From positions 1-22,339 of the forward strand of contig JAEDEB010000035.1 in the NCBI GenBank assembly GCA_016293535.1: a stretch of 22,339 nt of DNA, written 5' to 3'. Below the pieces are notes generated by a model, which searched no databases, was not told where the DNA came from, and saw only the letters and a program-made list of their open reading frames with translations. Source of the stretch: Bacteroidales bacterium. Its GTDB lineage: Bacteria > Bacteroidota > Bacteroidia > Bacteroidales > UBA932. A program made the position numbers and the translations under genes. Positions 8,752-16,135 of this stretch are shown here, piece after piece; position 1 is the first letter of the stretch, and each line of letters starts with the position of its first letter.

Positions 8752-9160
8752 CGCCGATTCTGAGGCCGCTGAGTATCTTGTAGAATTCCGGGAAACGCTC
8801 CTCGATCACTACCGGGCGACCTGTGGCACTGTCAAGGAAACAGTGCATTGACGTTGCGTGGCAGACCAGCACGCCGCCGACAGTCATCCTGTAATCGAAG
8901 GTAATCTTGTAATGGCTCATATTAGCAACCCTCAGTTCCACCTCGACGATATCCGGGTAGGTGGTGGGCTTCTTGTACTCCAGCGAGACCGACATCACCG
9001 GCGACATCACTCCTTCGGCCTCCATCCTGTCATAGCCGTATCCCATCTTCTCCATCATATCCACACGGGTTTCCTCCATTATTCTCACATAATTGGAATG
9101 GTGGGTTATGCCCATCTTGTCCGTTTCGTAGTATTGAATCTTATGTCTGTAGTTTTCCAT
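8747..9160 (-). CDS. Acyl-CoA thioesterase, YbgC/FadM-type hot-dog fold
   Basis: Cytoplasmic thioesterase of 137 residues, the usual length for the 4-hydroxybenzoyl-CoA thioesterase-like hot-dog family. The diagnostic N-terminal motif is YYETDKMGITHHSNY, with Asp14 as the probable catalytic acid and the HHSNY helix start after it. The hot-dog helix follows (RIMEETRVDMMEKMG), then strands SVSLEYKKPTTYPDIVEVEL and KITFDYRM. Members hydrolyse short acyl-CoA or related thioesters and often act as housekeeping enzymes; the substrate is not predictable. It is convergent with the SGNH esterase gene and divergent from the ilv operon, so it is a separate transcription unit. The ATG is the first in frame and directly precedes the family motif. 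Confidence 0.88.
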   Translation of the reverse strand: MENYRHKIQYYETDKMGITHHSNYVRIMEETRVDMMEKMGYGYDRMEAEGVMSPVMSVSLEYKKPTTYPDIVEVELRVANMSHYKITFDYRMTVGGVLVCHATSMHCFLDSATGRPVVIEERFPEFYKILSGLRIGE

Positions 9161-9165
9161 GCCAG

Positions 9166-9173
9166 CAAAAGTA
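9166..9173 (-). promoter_or_regulatory. Possible -7 element for the thioesterase gene
   Basis: On the minus strand this reads TACTTTTG, a full match to the Bacteroidota -7 consensus TAnnTTTG. It sits five bases upstream of the ATG at 9160, so a start at the usual distance would give an almost leaderless mRNA. No clear TTG is present 19-21 bp further upstream, so this may be chance. Confidence 0.3.
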
Positions 9174-9227
9174 AGAAATCTTCGATTACCGTGACTCCCG
9201 TAGAGTCTCTCATTTTAAGTAATCTTC

Positions 9228-9370
9228 AAAAAATAAGTTGCATCATCTTATGAATATCTTTCCGGTCCATATTTCCTTCCTCATCAGTCACGTAGCTACG
9301 GCTACGCTCCTTCTTCGTAAGAAAATCTGACCTCGGAAATCTTATTCAAATCTGAAGCAACTTATTTTTT
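9228..9370. repeat. 143-bp near-palindrome (MITE/REP-like element)
   Basis: The ends are a perfect 14-bp inverted repeat: AAAAAATAAGTTGC at 9228-9241 and GCAACTTATTTTTT at 9357-9370. Exactly at the centre is a hairpin CGTAGC-TACG-GCTACG (9291-9306). The arms between are imperfectly complementary, for example TGAATA..CTTTCC on the left against TGAATAAGATTTCC in the reverse complement of the right arm. The whole unit can fold as one long hairpin. It has no coding frame and lies between two divergent genes. This fits a small palindromic mobile or dispersed repeat; whether it recurs in the genome cannot be seen from one window. Confidence 0.65.
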
Positions 9371-9409
9371 TCATATTACTAAATTTTTTAAAAAATTTTT
9401 CTTCAATCG

Positions 9410-9440
9410 TTGGGATTCTCGGAATTTGATTTTACCTTTG
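9410..9440 (+). promoter_or_regulatory. Bacteroidota-type promoter of the ilv operon
   Basis: TACCTTTG at 9433-9440 matches the -7 consensus TAnnTTTG exactly. A TTG at 9410-9412 lies 20 bp upstream, in the place of the -33 element. Transcription would start near 9445-9448, about ten bases before the leader peptide ATG at 9456. The AT-rich tract just upstream may help. Position relative to the attenuator makes this the likely main promoter of the operon. Confidence 0.65.
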
Positions 9441-9455
9441 AACCGTTGCACAGCA

Positions 9456-9527
9456 ATGGAGAATTACAATCTCATATCAAACGTCATTATTATCGTCGTG
9501 GTGCTAGTCCTTACGCTTTTCGCATAA
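9456..9527 (+). CDS. ilv operon leader peptide (Val/Ile/Leu-rich)
   Basis: Frame of 23 codons starting MENYNLISN and continuing VIIIVVVLVL at residues 10-19, then TLFA and TAA. Thirteen of 23 residues are Val, Ile or Leu, ten of them consecutive. This is the hallmark of a regulatory leader peptide for branched-chain amino acid genes: ribosomes slow here when charged tRNA for Ile, Val or Leu is short. It begins about ten bases after the predicted transcription start and ends two bases before the antiterminator arm. The product itself is not expected to have a function. All three amino acids are sensed, which fits an operon making all three. Confidence 0.85.
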   Translation: MENYNLISNVIIIVVVLVLTLFA

Positions 9528-9539
9528 GAACTTGAGAAG
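9516..9539 (+). promoter_or_regulatory. Possible 1:2 pause hairpin of the attenuator
   Basis: CTTTTC at 9516-9521, in the last codons of the leader peptide, can pair with GAGAAG at 9534-9539 (six pairs, one G-U, loop of 12). This would sequester the left antiterminator arm when no ribosome is present, as in classical attenuators. The stem is weak, so it is tentative. Confidence 0.4.
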
Positions 9540-9581
9540 TTGTGCAATATAGAAAGGAATATCACAAGGCTCTTCTCAAGT
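9530..9581 (+). promoter_or_regulatory. Antiterminator hairpin of the ilv attenuator
   Basis: ACTTGAGAAG at 9530-9539 is perfectly complementary to CTTCTCAAGT at 9572-9581 (10 bp, loop of 32). The right arm shares CTTC and flanking bases with the left arm and loop of the terminator, so the two structures exclude each other. A ribosome that reaches the leader stop (9525-9527) would cover the left arm and let the terminator form; one stalled in the Val/Ile/Leu run leaves the arm free. Confidence 0.8.
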
Positions 9582-9601
9582 ATGCGAAGAGCCTTTTTTT
9601 T
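9566..9601 (+). terminator. Attenuator terminator before ilvD
   Basis: AAGGCTCTTC (9566-9575) and GAAGAGCCTT (9586-9595) form a perfect 10-bp stem with a 10-nt loop, followed by an unbroken T-tract at 9594-9601. This is a canonical intrinsic terminator placed 14 bases before the ilvD start, far from any upstream gene end on this strand, which points to premature termination control. Confidence 0.85.
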
Positions 9602-9615
9602 GAACGGACAAGACA

Positions 9616-11451
9616 ATGGACAAGAAACTGAGAAGTTCAGTGACCGTCGAAGGACGGCGTATGGCCGGAGCCAGGGCGCTCTGGATTGCCAATGGAATGA
9701 AGAAGGAACAGATGGGCAAGCCTGTGATAGCTATTGCAAACTCCTTCACGCAGTTCGTCCCGGGCCATACCCACCTCCACGAAATCGGGCAGACGGTCAA
9801 GCGCGAAATCGAAGCCCTCGGCTGTTTCGCCGCTGAATTCAATACCATAGCAATCGACGACGGCATAGCTATGGGCCACGACGGCATGCTCTATTCCCTT
9901 CCTTCGAGGGATATCATCGCAGACAGTGTAGAGTATATGTGCAACGCCCACAAGGCAGACGCCCTCGTGTGCATCAGCAACTGTGACAAGATAACCCCGG
10001 GTATGCTGATGGCTGCGATGAGGCTCAACATCCCTACGGTGTTCGTGTCCGGAGGCCCTATGGAAGCCGGAGTTCTCGGAGAACGCAAGCTTGACCTCAT
10101 TGACGCGATGGTCAGCTCGGCCGACCCGTCGATGGATGACGCCGAGGTCTCCCGCATCGAGGCCCATGCCTGCCCAAGCTGCGGCTGCTGCTCTGGAATG
10201 TTTACGGCCAACTCCATGAACTGTCTCACCGAGGCCATAGGACTCTCTCTGCCGGGCAACGGAACAGTGGTGGCAACCCATAAGAACAGGGTTGAACTCC
10301 TTTTCAGGAAAGCGGCGAGGCTCATAGTCGAGAATACATACAAGTATTACCGCGACGGTGACGAAAGCGTGCTTCCGCGCAGCATCGCAACCCGTCAGGC
10401 CTTCCTGAATGCGATGTCCCTCGATATTGCAATGGGCGGTTCGACAAACACCATACTCCACCTTCTCGCAGTTGCGAACGAGGCCGGTGTGGACTTCACG
10501 ATGAAGGATATCGACGCCCTTTCGCGCAAGGTTCCGTGCATCTGCAAGGTCGCCCCGAATACGCCTGTATATCACGTGCAGGATGTCAACAGAGCCGGCG
10601 GAATCCTCGCCATAATGGGTGAGCTTTCGAAGGGAGGCCTTGTCGATACCTCTGCAAAGCGCGTGGACGGACTTACGCTCGCTGAGGCCATAGAACGTTA
10701 TGACGTCACCGGAGCTGAAGCCTTCGAAGAGGCCAAGTCTCTGTACACCAGTGCTCCAGCGGGAAAATACAATATTGTGATGGGTTCGCAGGACTGCCAT
10801 TACAAAGAACTTGATACCGACCGCGTAAGCGGCTGCATAAGGGATCTGGCCCATGCGTACACGCAGGATGGCGGACTCGGAGTCCTTTTCGGCAACATAG
10901 CCGAGGACGGATGTGTCATAAAGACTGCGGGAGTAGACAGGAGCATCTGGCACTTCGAGGGTCCGGCCAGGGTGTTCGATTCGCAGGAGGCGGCGTGCGA
11001 GGGTATACTCGGCGGCGCCGTGAAGAGCGGCGATGTCGTGGTCATCGCCTACGAAGGTCCGAAGGGCGGCCCGGGAATGCAGGAGATGCTCTATCCGACC
11101 TCATATATAAAGTCCATGCACCTTGGTAAGGAGTGCGCCCTGATAACTGACGGACGCTTCAGCGGAGGCACTTCCGGCCTCAGCATAGGTCATATTTCTC
11201 CAGAGGCGGCAGCCGGCGGCAACATAGGGCTCGTAAGGGACGGAGACATTATCGTCATCGACATTCCTTCGAGGTCCATCGACGTGCGTCTCTCCGACGA
11301 GGAACTTGCAGCGAGACGCGAGGAGGAACTCGGCCGCGGCTCCAGGGCATTTACCCCTCCGACGAGACAGAGGACTGTATCGAAGGCGCTGAGGGCATAC
11401 GCTTCGATGGTCAGCTCGGCTGACAAGGGTGCCGTCCGGCTCATTGACTAA
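9616..11451 (+). CDS. ilvD: Dihydroxy-acid dehydratase
   Basis: Dehydrates 2,3-dihydroxy-isovalerate and 2,3-dihydroxy-3-methylvalerate to the 2-keto acids, the last common step before transamination in valine and isoleucine synthesis; cytoplasmic Fe-S enzyme. The 611 residues match the usual length. Cluster-binding Cys are seen in CISNCDKITPGM (Cys123) and HACPSCGCCSGMFTANSMNCL (Cys186-Cys192 region). The late GRFSGGTSGLSIGHISPEAA is the IlvD signature. The C-terminus is complete. First gene of the ilv-leu operon, starting 14 bases after the attenuator terminator, with ATG at 9616 followed by the conserved LRSS start. Confidence 0.97.
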   Translation: MDKKLRSSVTVEGRRMAGARALWIANGMKKEQMGKPVIAIANSFTQFVPGHTHLHEIGQTVKREIEALGCFAAEFNTIAIDDGIAMGHDGMLYSLPSRDIIADSVEYMCNAHKADALVCISNCDKITPGMLMAAMRLNIPTVFVSGGPMEAGVLGERKLDLIDAMVSSADPSMDDAEVSRIEAHACPSCGCCSGMFTANSMNCLTEAIGLSLPGNGTVVATHKNRVELLFRKAARLIVENTYKYYRDGDESVLPRSIATRQAFLNAMSLDIAMGGSTNTILHLLAVANEAGVDFTMKDIDALSRKVPCICKVAPNTPVYHVQDVNRAGGILAIMGELSKGGLVDTSAKRVDGLTLAEAIERYDVTGAEAFEEAKSLYTSAPAGKYNIVMGSQDCHYKELDTDRVSGCIRDLAHAYTQDGGLGVLFGNIAEDGCVIKTAGVDRSIWHFEGPARVFDSQEAACEGILGGAVKSGDVVVIAYEGPKGGPGMQEMLYPTSYIKSMHLGKECALITDGRFSGGTSGLSIGHISPEAAAGGNIGLVRDGDIIVIDIPSRSIDVRLSDEELAARREEELGRGSRAFTPPTRQRTVSKALRAYASMVSSADKGAVRLID

Positions 11452-11453
11452 AT

Positions 11454-11498
11454 AATCTTCAAGAACGAACTATTAGGGAATCTTCAAAAACGAACTAT
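11454..11498. repeat. 20-bp direct repeat in the ilvD-ilvB gap
   Basis: AATCTTCAAGAACGAACTAT (11454-11473) and AATCTTCAAAAACGAACTAT (11479-11498) differ at one base, with a period of 25 bp. They fill most of the 59-bp gap, the widest gap among the first nine genes. The 12-mer AATCTTCAAAAA also occurs at the edge of the palindrome near 9221. Confidence 0.75.
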
Positions 11499-11510
11499 AC
11501 ATAGAGACAG

Positions 11511-13253
11511 ATGTCCGAACAGAACAATCCAGACCCAGACCAGATGTTCAGCGGAGCGGAAATCCTGCTGAAATCCCTCCTCGCTGAAGGCGTGGATACC
11601 ATCTTTGGCTATCCAGGCGGGCAGATAATGCCGGTTTACGACAAACTCTACAATTACAGGGACAGCCTCCGCCACATTCTTGTGCGTCACGAACAGGGCG
11701 CCATCCACGCGGCTCAGGGCTATGCCAGAGCCTGCGGGAGACCGGGCGTCGTGACTGTCACCTCGGGACCGGGAGCAACCAACGTGATTACCGGAGTGGC
11801 CGACGCAATGATAGACAGTACCCCGGTTGTTGTCATTGCTGGTCAGGTACCTACCCAGCTTCTCGGTACCGACGCCTTTCAGGAGACCGATGTGATAGGT
11901 CTAACCACGCCTATCACGAAGTGGTGTTATCAGATTCGCCGCGCCGAGGACATCACCTGGGCGGTGGCAAGGGCTTTCCACATCGCGTCAACCGGACGTC
12001 CGGGCCCTGTGGTCCTCGATTTTACTTCCGACGCCCAGCGCGGCCTCGCGAAGTTCGAGCATAAGAAATGCACGTTCATACGAAGCTATACCCCGAAGCC
12101 CAGGATTTCTGACGAAGCGATTGAAAAGGCTGCGCAGATGATTGATGCGGCGAAGAAGCCTTTCCTTGTATATGGTCAGGGCATAGTGCTTTCCGGAGCG
12201 GAGAAGGAACTTGCCGACTTCCTCACGAAGAGCGGAATCCCTGCAGGTTCGACGCTGCTCGGACTCAGCGCCCTTCCGCACGGTTTCCCAAATTATATGG
12301 GTATGGTCGGAATGCACGGAAACATTGCTCCGAACGTGATGACACAGGAGTGCGACCTGCTCATAGCGGTGGGCATGCGCTTCGACGACCGCGTTACTGG
12401 CAAGGTGTCGACCTATGCATCCCAGGCGAAGAAGATACACATAGACATAGACGATTCCGAAATCGGCAAGATCATACCTGTGGATCTCGGGGTGCTGGGC
12501 GATGCCAAGGAGGTGCTCGCCCTGCTGACTCAGAAGATTTCTGCCGGCAATCGCGAGGACTGGGGCCTCACCGCAACAATATGCAACGCGGTTGAGCTCC
12601 ACAAGGTCATCGAACCGGAGACCCAGCCTCAGGAGGGACATATCCACATGGGCGAGGTCGTAAAGACCGTTGCGGACGTGTCCGACGAATCTGCGATAAT
12701 CGTAACCGACGTCGGTCAGAACCAGATGCTCGGCGCCCGTTATTCCCGTTTCAACACTACCAGGAGCATGATTACCTCCGGAGGCCTCGGCACTATGGGC
12801 TTCGGCATCCCCGCGGCCATCGGCGCCAAGATTGGAAGGCCGGACCGCCCTGTATGCCTGTTCGTGGGCGACGGAGGATTCCAGATGACCATTCAGGAAC
12901 TCGGCACCATAATGCAGGAGGGCACGGGAGTGAAGATGGTGCTTCTGAACAACAACTGGCTCGGCAACGTGCGTCAGTGGCAGGAACTCTTCTGGGAAGG
13001 ACGTTATTCCTGCACGAGAATGCTCAATCCCGATTACAGCACAGTCGCTGCATCTTATGGCATCGCCTACAGGCTGGTGGCAAAGAGGGAGGACCTCAGG
13101 GCCGCAGTTGAGGAGATGCTCTCGGACGACAGGGCATTCCTGCTCGAGGTCCACGTCGAGGAAGAGGGAATGGTATTCCCTATGATCCCGCCGGGAAAGA
13201 GCGTGGACGAGATTATGTTGAACTCTGAAGACTGGTTTGATTATGGAGAATAA
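11511..13253 (+). CDS. ilvB: Acetolactate synthase (AHAS) large subunit
   Basis: Thiamine-diphosphate enzyme that condenses two pyruvates to 2-acetolactate, or pyruvate and 2-ketobutyrate to 2-aceto-2-hydroxybutyrate. The 580 residues are normal for the family. Seen: GYPGGQIMPVYDKL, then RHEQGAIHAAQGYAR with the catalytic Glu61; TSGPGATNVITGVADA; AFQETD; and the ThDP/Mg motif starting GDGGFQMT at 453 and ending NNNWLG near 480-485. The Ile/Val-type product range follows from operon content, not from a residue I can read. Its 3' end overlaps the small-subunit gene, as expected for a two-subunit enzyme. Confidence 0.96.
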   Translation: MSEQNNPDPDQMFSGAEILLKSLLAEGVDTIFGYPGGQIMPVYDKLYNYRDSLRHILVRHEQGAIHAAQGYARACGRPGVVTVTSGPGATNVITGVADAMIDSTPVVVIAGQVPTQLLGTDAFQETDVIGLTTPITKWCYQIRRAEDITWAVARAFHIASTGRPGPVVLDFTSDAQRGLAKFEHKKCTFIRSYTPKPRISDEAIEKAAQMIDAAKKPFLVYGQGIVLSGAEKELADFLTKSGIPAGSTLLGLSALPHGFPNYMGMVGMHGNIAPNVMTQECDLLIAVGMRFDDRVTGKVSTYASQAKKIHIDIDDSEIGKIIPVDLGVLGDAKEVLALLTQKISAGNREDWGLTATICNAVELHKVIEPETQPQEGHIHMGEVVKTVADVSDESAIIVTDVGQNQMLGARYSRFNTTRSMITSGGLGTMGFGIPAAIGAKIGRPDRPVCLFVGDGGFQMTIQELGTIMQEGTGVKMVLLNNNWLGNVRQWQELFWEGRYSCTRMLNPDYSTVAASYGIAYRLVAKREDLRAAVEEMLSDDRAFLLEVHVEEEGMVFPMIPPGKSVDEIMLNSEDWFDYGE

Positions 13254-13578
13254 CAATGGGGAGAGACTGTACGTGGTCTCGGTTTACTCGGAGAACCAGG
13301 TGGGTCTTCTGAGTGTCATAGCAAACGTATTCACAAGGAGGAGCCTCAATATTGAGATGCTCACCACCCTTCCTTCCGAATTCGAGGGGATACACAGGTT
13401 CACGATAAAGACGCGCACGACCCGCGACAAGGTCGAGTCGGTTGTCAAGCACATAGAGAAGAAGGTGGACGTGATAAGGGCCTTCTGGTACGTGGACGAC
13501 GAATACCTTGCGAAGGAACATGCGGTAATAGCTGAATGGATAGAACAGACAAGAAATAAACAACTTAAAAATCAATAA
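13243..13578 (+). CDS. ilvN: Acetolactate synthase small (regulatory) subunit
   Basis: ACT-domain subunit that activates the large subunit and confers feedback control by branched-chain amino acids. From ATG 13243 it has 111 residues: RLYVVSVYSENQVGLLSVIANVFTRR and NIEMLTT form the ACT ligand-binding core, with IEKKVDVIRAFWY at its end. The start overlaps the ilvB stop by 11 bp; an upstream in-frame TTG at 13237 is less likely. It is short, close to the E. coli IlvN size and lacking the second domain of longer IlvH-type subunits (about 160 residues). The frame ends cleanly just before ilvC, so it is short rather than visibly broken. Confidence 0.93.
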   Translation: MENNNGERLYVVSVYSENQVGLLSVIANVFTRRSLNIEMLTTLPSEFEGIHRFTIKTRTTRDKVESVVKHIEKKVDVIRAFWYVDDEYLAKEHAVIAEWIEQTRNKQLKNQ

Positions 13579-13581
13579 GAT

Positions 13582-14631
13582 ATGGCAAAAATGGACTTTG
13601 GCGGAGTGATCGAGAACATCATCACCCGCGACGAATTCACAGTTGAGAAAGCAAGGGAAATCCTCAAGGACGAGACCATCGCAGTCATAGGATACGGTGT
13701 ACAGGGCCCGGGCCAGTCCCTTAACCTCAAGGACAACGGTTTCAACGTCATCGTCGGCCAGCGTCCCGGCAAGACCTATGAGAAAGCGGTAGCTGACGGT
13801 TGGGTACCGGGAGAGACCCTCTTCGGAATCGAGGAGGCTGCACAAAGGGGAACCATCGTCATGTGCCTGCTTTCCGATGCGGCCGTAATGTCAGTATGGC
13901 CAACCATCAAGCCTTATCTTACCCCGGGAAAGGCGCTCTATTTCTCCCACGGTTTCGCAATCACATGGAACGACCGCACCGGCGTCGTGCCTCCGAAGGA
14001 CATAGACGTAATTATGGTCGCCCCTAAGGGCTCGGGCACATCGCTCAGGCGTCTCTTTGTCGAGGGCCGCGGCCTCAACTCTTCCTATGCTGTATATCAG
14101 GACGCCACGGGACGTGCGCTTGACCGTACCCTCGCCCTCGGTATCGGCATCGGTTCCGGATATCTCTTCGAGACCACCTTCCAGCGCGAGGCCACTTCCG
14201 ACCTCACAGGCGAGCGCGGCTCCCTGATGGGTGCGATCCAGGGCCTGCTCCTGGCTCAGTACGAGGTGCTCCGTGAGAACGGCCACACTCCGTCCGAGGC
14301 CTTCAACGAGACAGTCGAGGAACTTACCCAGTCCCTTATGCCTCTCTTTGCCGAGAAAGGAATGGATTGGATGTATGCGAACTGCTCTACTACGGCTCAG
14401 CGCGGCGCACTCGACTGGATGGGTCCTTTCCACGACGCCATCAAGCCTGTGGTCCAGAAACTTTACGAATCAGTGAAGAGCGGCAACGAGGCTCAGATTT
14501 CCATCGACAGCAACAGCAAGCCTGACTATCGCGTAGGTCTCGAGAAGGAACTCAAGGCCCTTCGCGAGAGTGAGATGTGGAGAACTGCCGTTACCGTGCG
14601 CCAGCTTCGTCCGGAGAACGACAACAAGTGA
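13582..14631 (+). CDS. ilvC: Ketol-acid reductoisomerase, class I
   Basis: NAD(P)H- and Mg-dependent enzyme that isomerises and reduces 2-acetolactate (or acetohydroxybutyrate) to the dihydroxy acid. The 349 residues fit a class I enzyme. The Rossmann motif GYGVQGPGQSLNLKDNG lies near residue 38. The metal-binding pair is in SDLTGERGSLMGAI (Asp207, Glu211), with a second acidic motif in NETVEELTQSLMP. Whether it prefers NADPH or NADH cannot be decided with confidence from the loop after the Rossmann glycines (VGQRPGKTYEKA). Three bases separate it from ilvN and four from leuA. Confidence 0.96.
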   Translation: MAKMDFGGVIENIITRDEFTVEKAREILKDETIAVIGYGVQGPGQSLNLKDNGFNVIVGQRPGKTYEKAVADGWVPGETLFGIEEAAQRGTIVMCLLSDAAVMSVWPTIKPYLTPGKALYFSHGFAITWNDRTGVVPPKDIDVIMVAPKGSGTSLRRLFVEGRGLNSSYAVYQDATGRALDRTLALGIGIGSGYLFETTFQREATSDLTGERGSLMGAIQGLLLAQYEVLRENGHTPSEAFNETVEELTQSLMPLFAEKGMDWMYANCSTTAQRGALDWMGPFHDAIKPVVQKLYESVKSGNEAQISIDSNSKPDYRVGLEKELKALRESEMWRTAVTVRQLRPENDNK

Positions 14632-14635
14632 TTCT

Positions 14636-16135
14636 ATGGACAATAACAGAGTTTACATATTCGACACGACCCTCAGAGACGGGGAACAGGTGCCAGGCTG
14701 TCAGCTCAATACAATCGAGAAGATACAGGTGGCAAAGAGTCTCGAGGAACTGGGGGTCGATGTCATCGAGGCCGGATTCCCTATTTCCAGCCCCGGTGAC
14801 TTCAATTCTGTGGTTGAAATCTCCAAGGCAGTGACCTGGCCTACGATATGCGCCCTCTCACGAGCCGTCGAGAAGGATATCGACGTGGCTGCAGAAGCCC
14901 TCAAATATGCCAAGCACAAGAGAATCCACACGGGAATAGGCACTTCCGACTCCCACATACGCTACAAGTTCAACTCCACCCCGGAGGAGATACTCGAGCG
15001 TGCGGTCAAGGCCGTGAAGTATGCCCGAAGGTATGTTGACGAGGTCGAGTTTTATGCTGAGGATGCGGGCAGAACCGACAACGAGTATCTGGCGAGGGTG
15101 GTCGAGGCCGTCATCAAGGCCGGTGCCACTGTCGTGAACATCCCCGACACTACGGGCTACTGTCTTCCGTCCGAGTACGGAGCAAAGATCAGGTATCTTG
15201 TCGAGCACGTCGACAACATCGACAAGGCGATAATATCCACCCATTGCCACAATGACCTCGGAATGGCTACGGCCAATACCATGGCCGGTCTCCTTAACGG
15301 AGCCCGCCAGGCCGAGGTGACCATCAACGGCGTGGGCGAGCGCGCCGGCAACACCGCCCTCGAGGAGATAGCGATGATACTCAAGTGTCACAAGGACGTG
15401 GACCTCGTTACCAATATCAACACGAGGAAGATATGTCCTCTGAGCCGCACCGTGTCCGGGCTTATGAACATGCCTGTCCAGCCGAACAAGGCCATAGTCG
15501 GCAAGAATGCATTCGCGCATTCATCCGGCATACATCAGGACGGTGTGCTCAAGAATATGAGCACTTATGAGATCATCGACCCTCACGATGTCGGACTCGA
15601 CGAGAACAGCATAGTGCTCACTGCCCGCAGCGGCCGCGCAGCCCTGAAGTTCCGTCTCGAGGTGCTCGGAATCAAGCTTGCTGACGAGAAACTTGAGGAT
15701 GTATACAAGGAGTTCCTCAAGATGGCGGACAAGAAGAAGCAGGTCAACGACGACGACCTCCTTGTGCTTGCTGGCGCCGAAAGGGCCTCCAACCGTCATG
15801 TCAAGCTGGATTTCCTCCAGGTTACCAGCGGTATGGGAGTACGTCCCGTTGCGAGCATCGGTCTCGACATCGCCGGCGAGAAATTCGAGGCTGCTGCCAC
15901 CGGTAACGGCCCTGTGGACGCATCCATCAATGCTCTCAAGAAGATTATCAGCCGTACGATGACCATCAAGGAGTTCACCATCCAGAACATTACCAAGGGC
16001 TCCGACGATCTCGGAAAGGTACACATGCAGGTTGAGCACGACGGCCACATATACTACGGCTTCGGCGCCAATACCGACATCGTGACCGCTTCCGTAGAGG
16101 CGTATATCGACTGTATCAACAAATTTTCAAGGTAA
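14636..16135 (+). CDS. leuA: 2-isopropylmalate synthase
   Basis: First committed step of leucine synthesis: condenses acetyl-CoA with 2-ketoisovalerate. 499 residues from ATG 14636, chosen because MDNNRVYIFDTTLRDGEQ starts directly at the conserved first strand; a longer GTG frame would run back into ilvC. Seen: DTTLRDGEQVPGCQLN (10-25), the metal-binding STHCHNDLGMATAN (His203, His205), and NGVGERAGNTALEEIAM. The region after about 380 is the LeuA dimerisation/allosteric domain, probably binding leucine. It is followed without a gap by leuC. A second, diverged homologue lies downstream at 18160-19689. Confidence 0.95.
   Translation: MDNNRVYIFDTTLRDGEQVPGCQLNTIEKIQVAKSLEELGVDVIEAGFPISSPGDFNSVVEISKAVTWPTICALSRAVEKDIDVAAEALKYAKHKRIHTGIGTSDSHIRYKFNSTPEEILERAVKAVKYARRYVDEVEFYAEDAGRTDNEYLARVVEAVIKAGATVVNIPDTTGYCLPSEYGAKIRYLVEHVDNIDKAIISTHCHNDLGMATANTMAGLLNGARQAEVTINGVGERAGNTALEEIAMILKCHKDVDLVTNINTRKICPLSRTVSGLMNMPVQPNKAIVGKNAFAHSSGIHQDGVLKNMSTYEIIDPHDVGLDENSIVLTARSGRAALKFRLEVLGIKLADEKLEDVYKEFLKMADKKKQVNDDDLLVLAGAERASNRHVKLDFLQVTSGMGVRPVASIGLDIAGEKFEAAATGNGPVDASINALKKIISRTMTIKEFTIQNITKGSDDLGKVHMQVEHDGHIYYGFGANTDIVTASVEAYIDCINKFSR

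Larger units (their letters stand above)
9161..9455. other. Divergent intergenic region, no gene seen
   Basis: The stretch between the thioesterase start and the ilv leader peptide contains no credible coding frame. It holds the 143-bp near-palindrome (9228-9370), an AT-rich block (about 9361-9402) with the self-complementary core AAATTTTTTAAAAAATTT, and then the ilv promoter. The AT-rich block could act as an UP-like or bent-DNA element upstream of that promoter. Confidence 0.7.

Noticed and set aside
9446..9615. T-box or other riboswitch upstream of ilvD
   Set aside because: No T-box-like conserved bulge or specifier loop is seen, and the leader frame with Val/Ile/Leu codons explains the structures better.
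9540..9836. A plus-strand frame starting inside the attenuator and running into ilvD
   Set aside because: Its 5' part encodes the terminator stem and the rest is out of frame with ilvD; no family features.
9637..10953. A 438-codon minus-strand frame inside ilvD
   Set aside because: Antisense shadow of ilvD with His/Arg/Val-rich low-information sequence and no domain pattern.
11988..13256. A 422-codon minus-strand frame inside ilvB
   Set aside because: Antisense shadow of ilvB; composition and lack of motifs argue against a gene.
14570..14635. An N-terminal extension of leuA starting inside ilvC
   Set aside because: The extra 22 residues are the ilvC 3' end in another frame; the ATG at 14636 starts right at the conserved domain.
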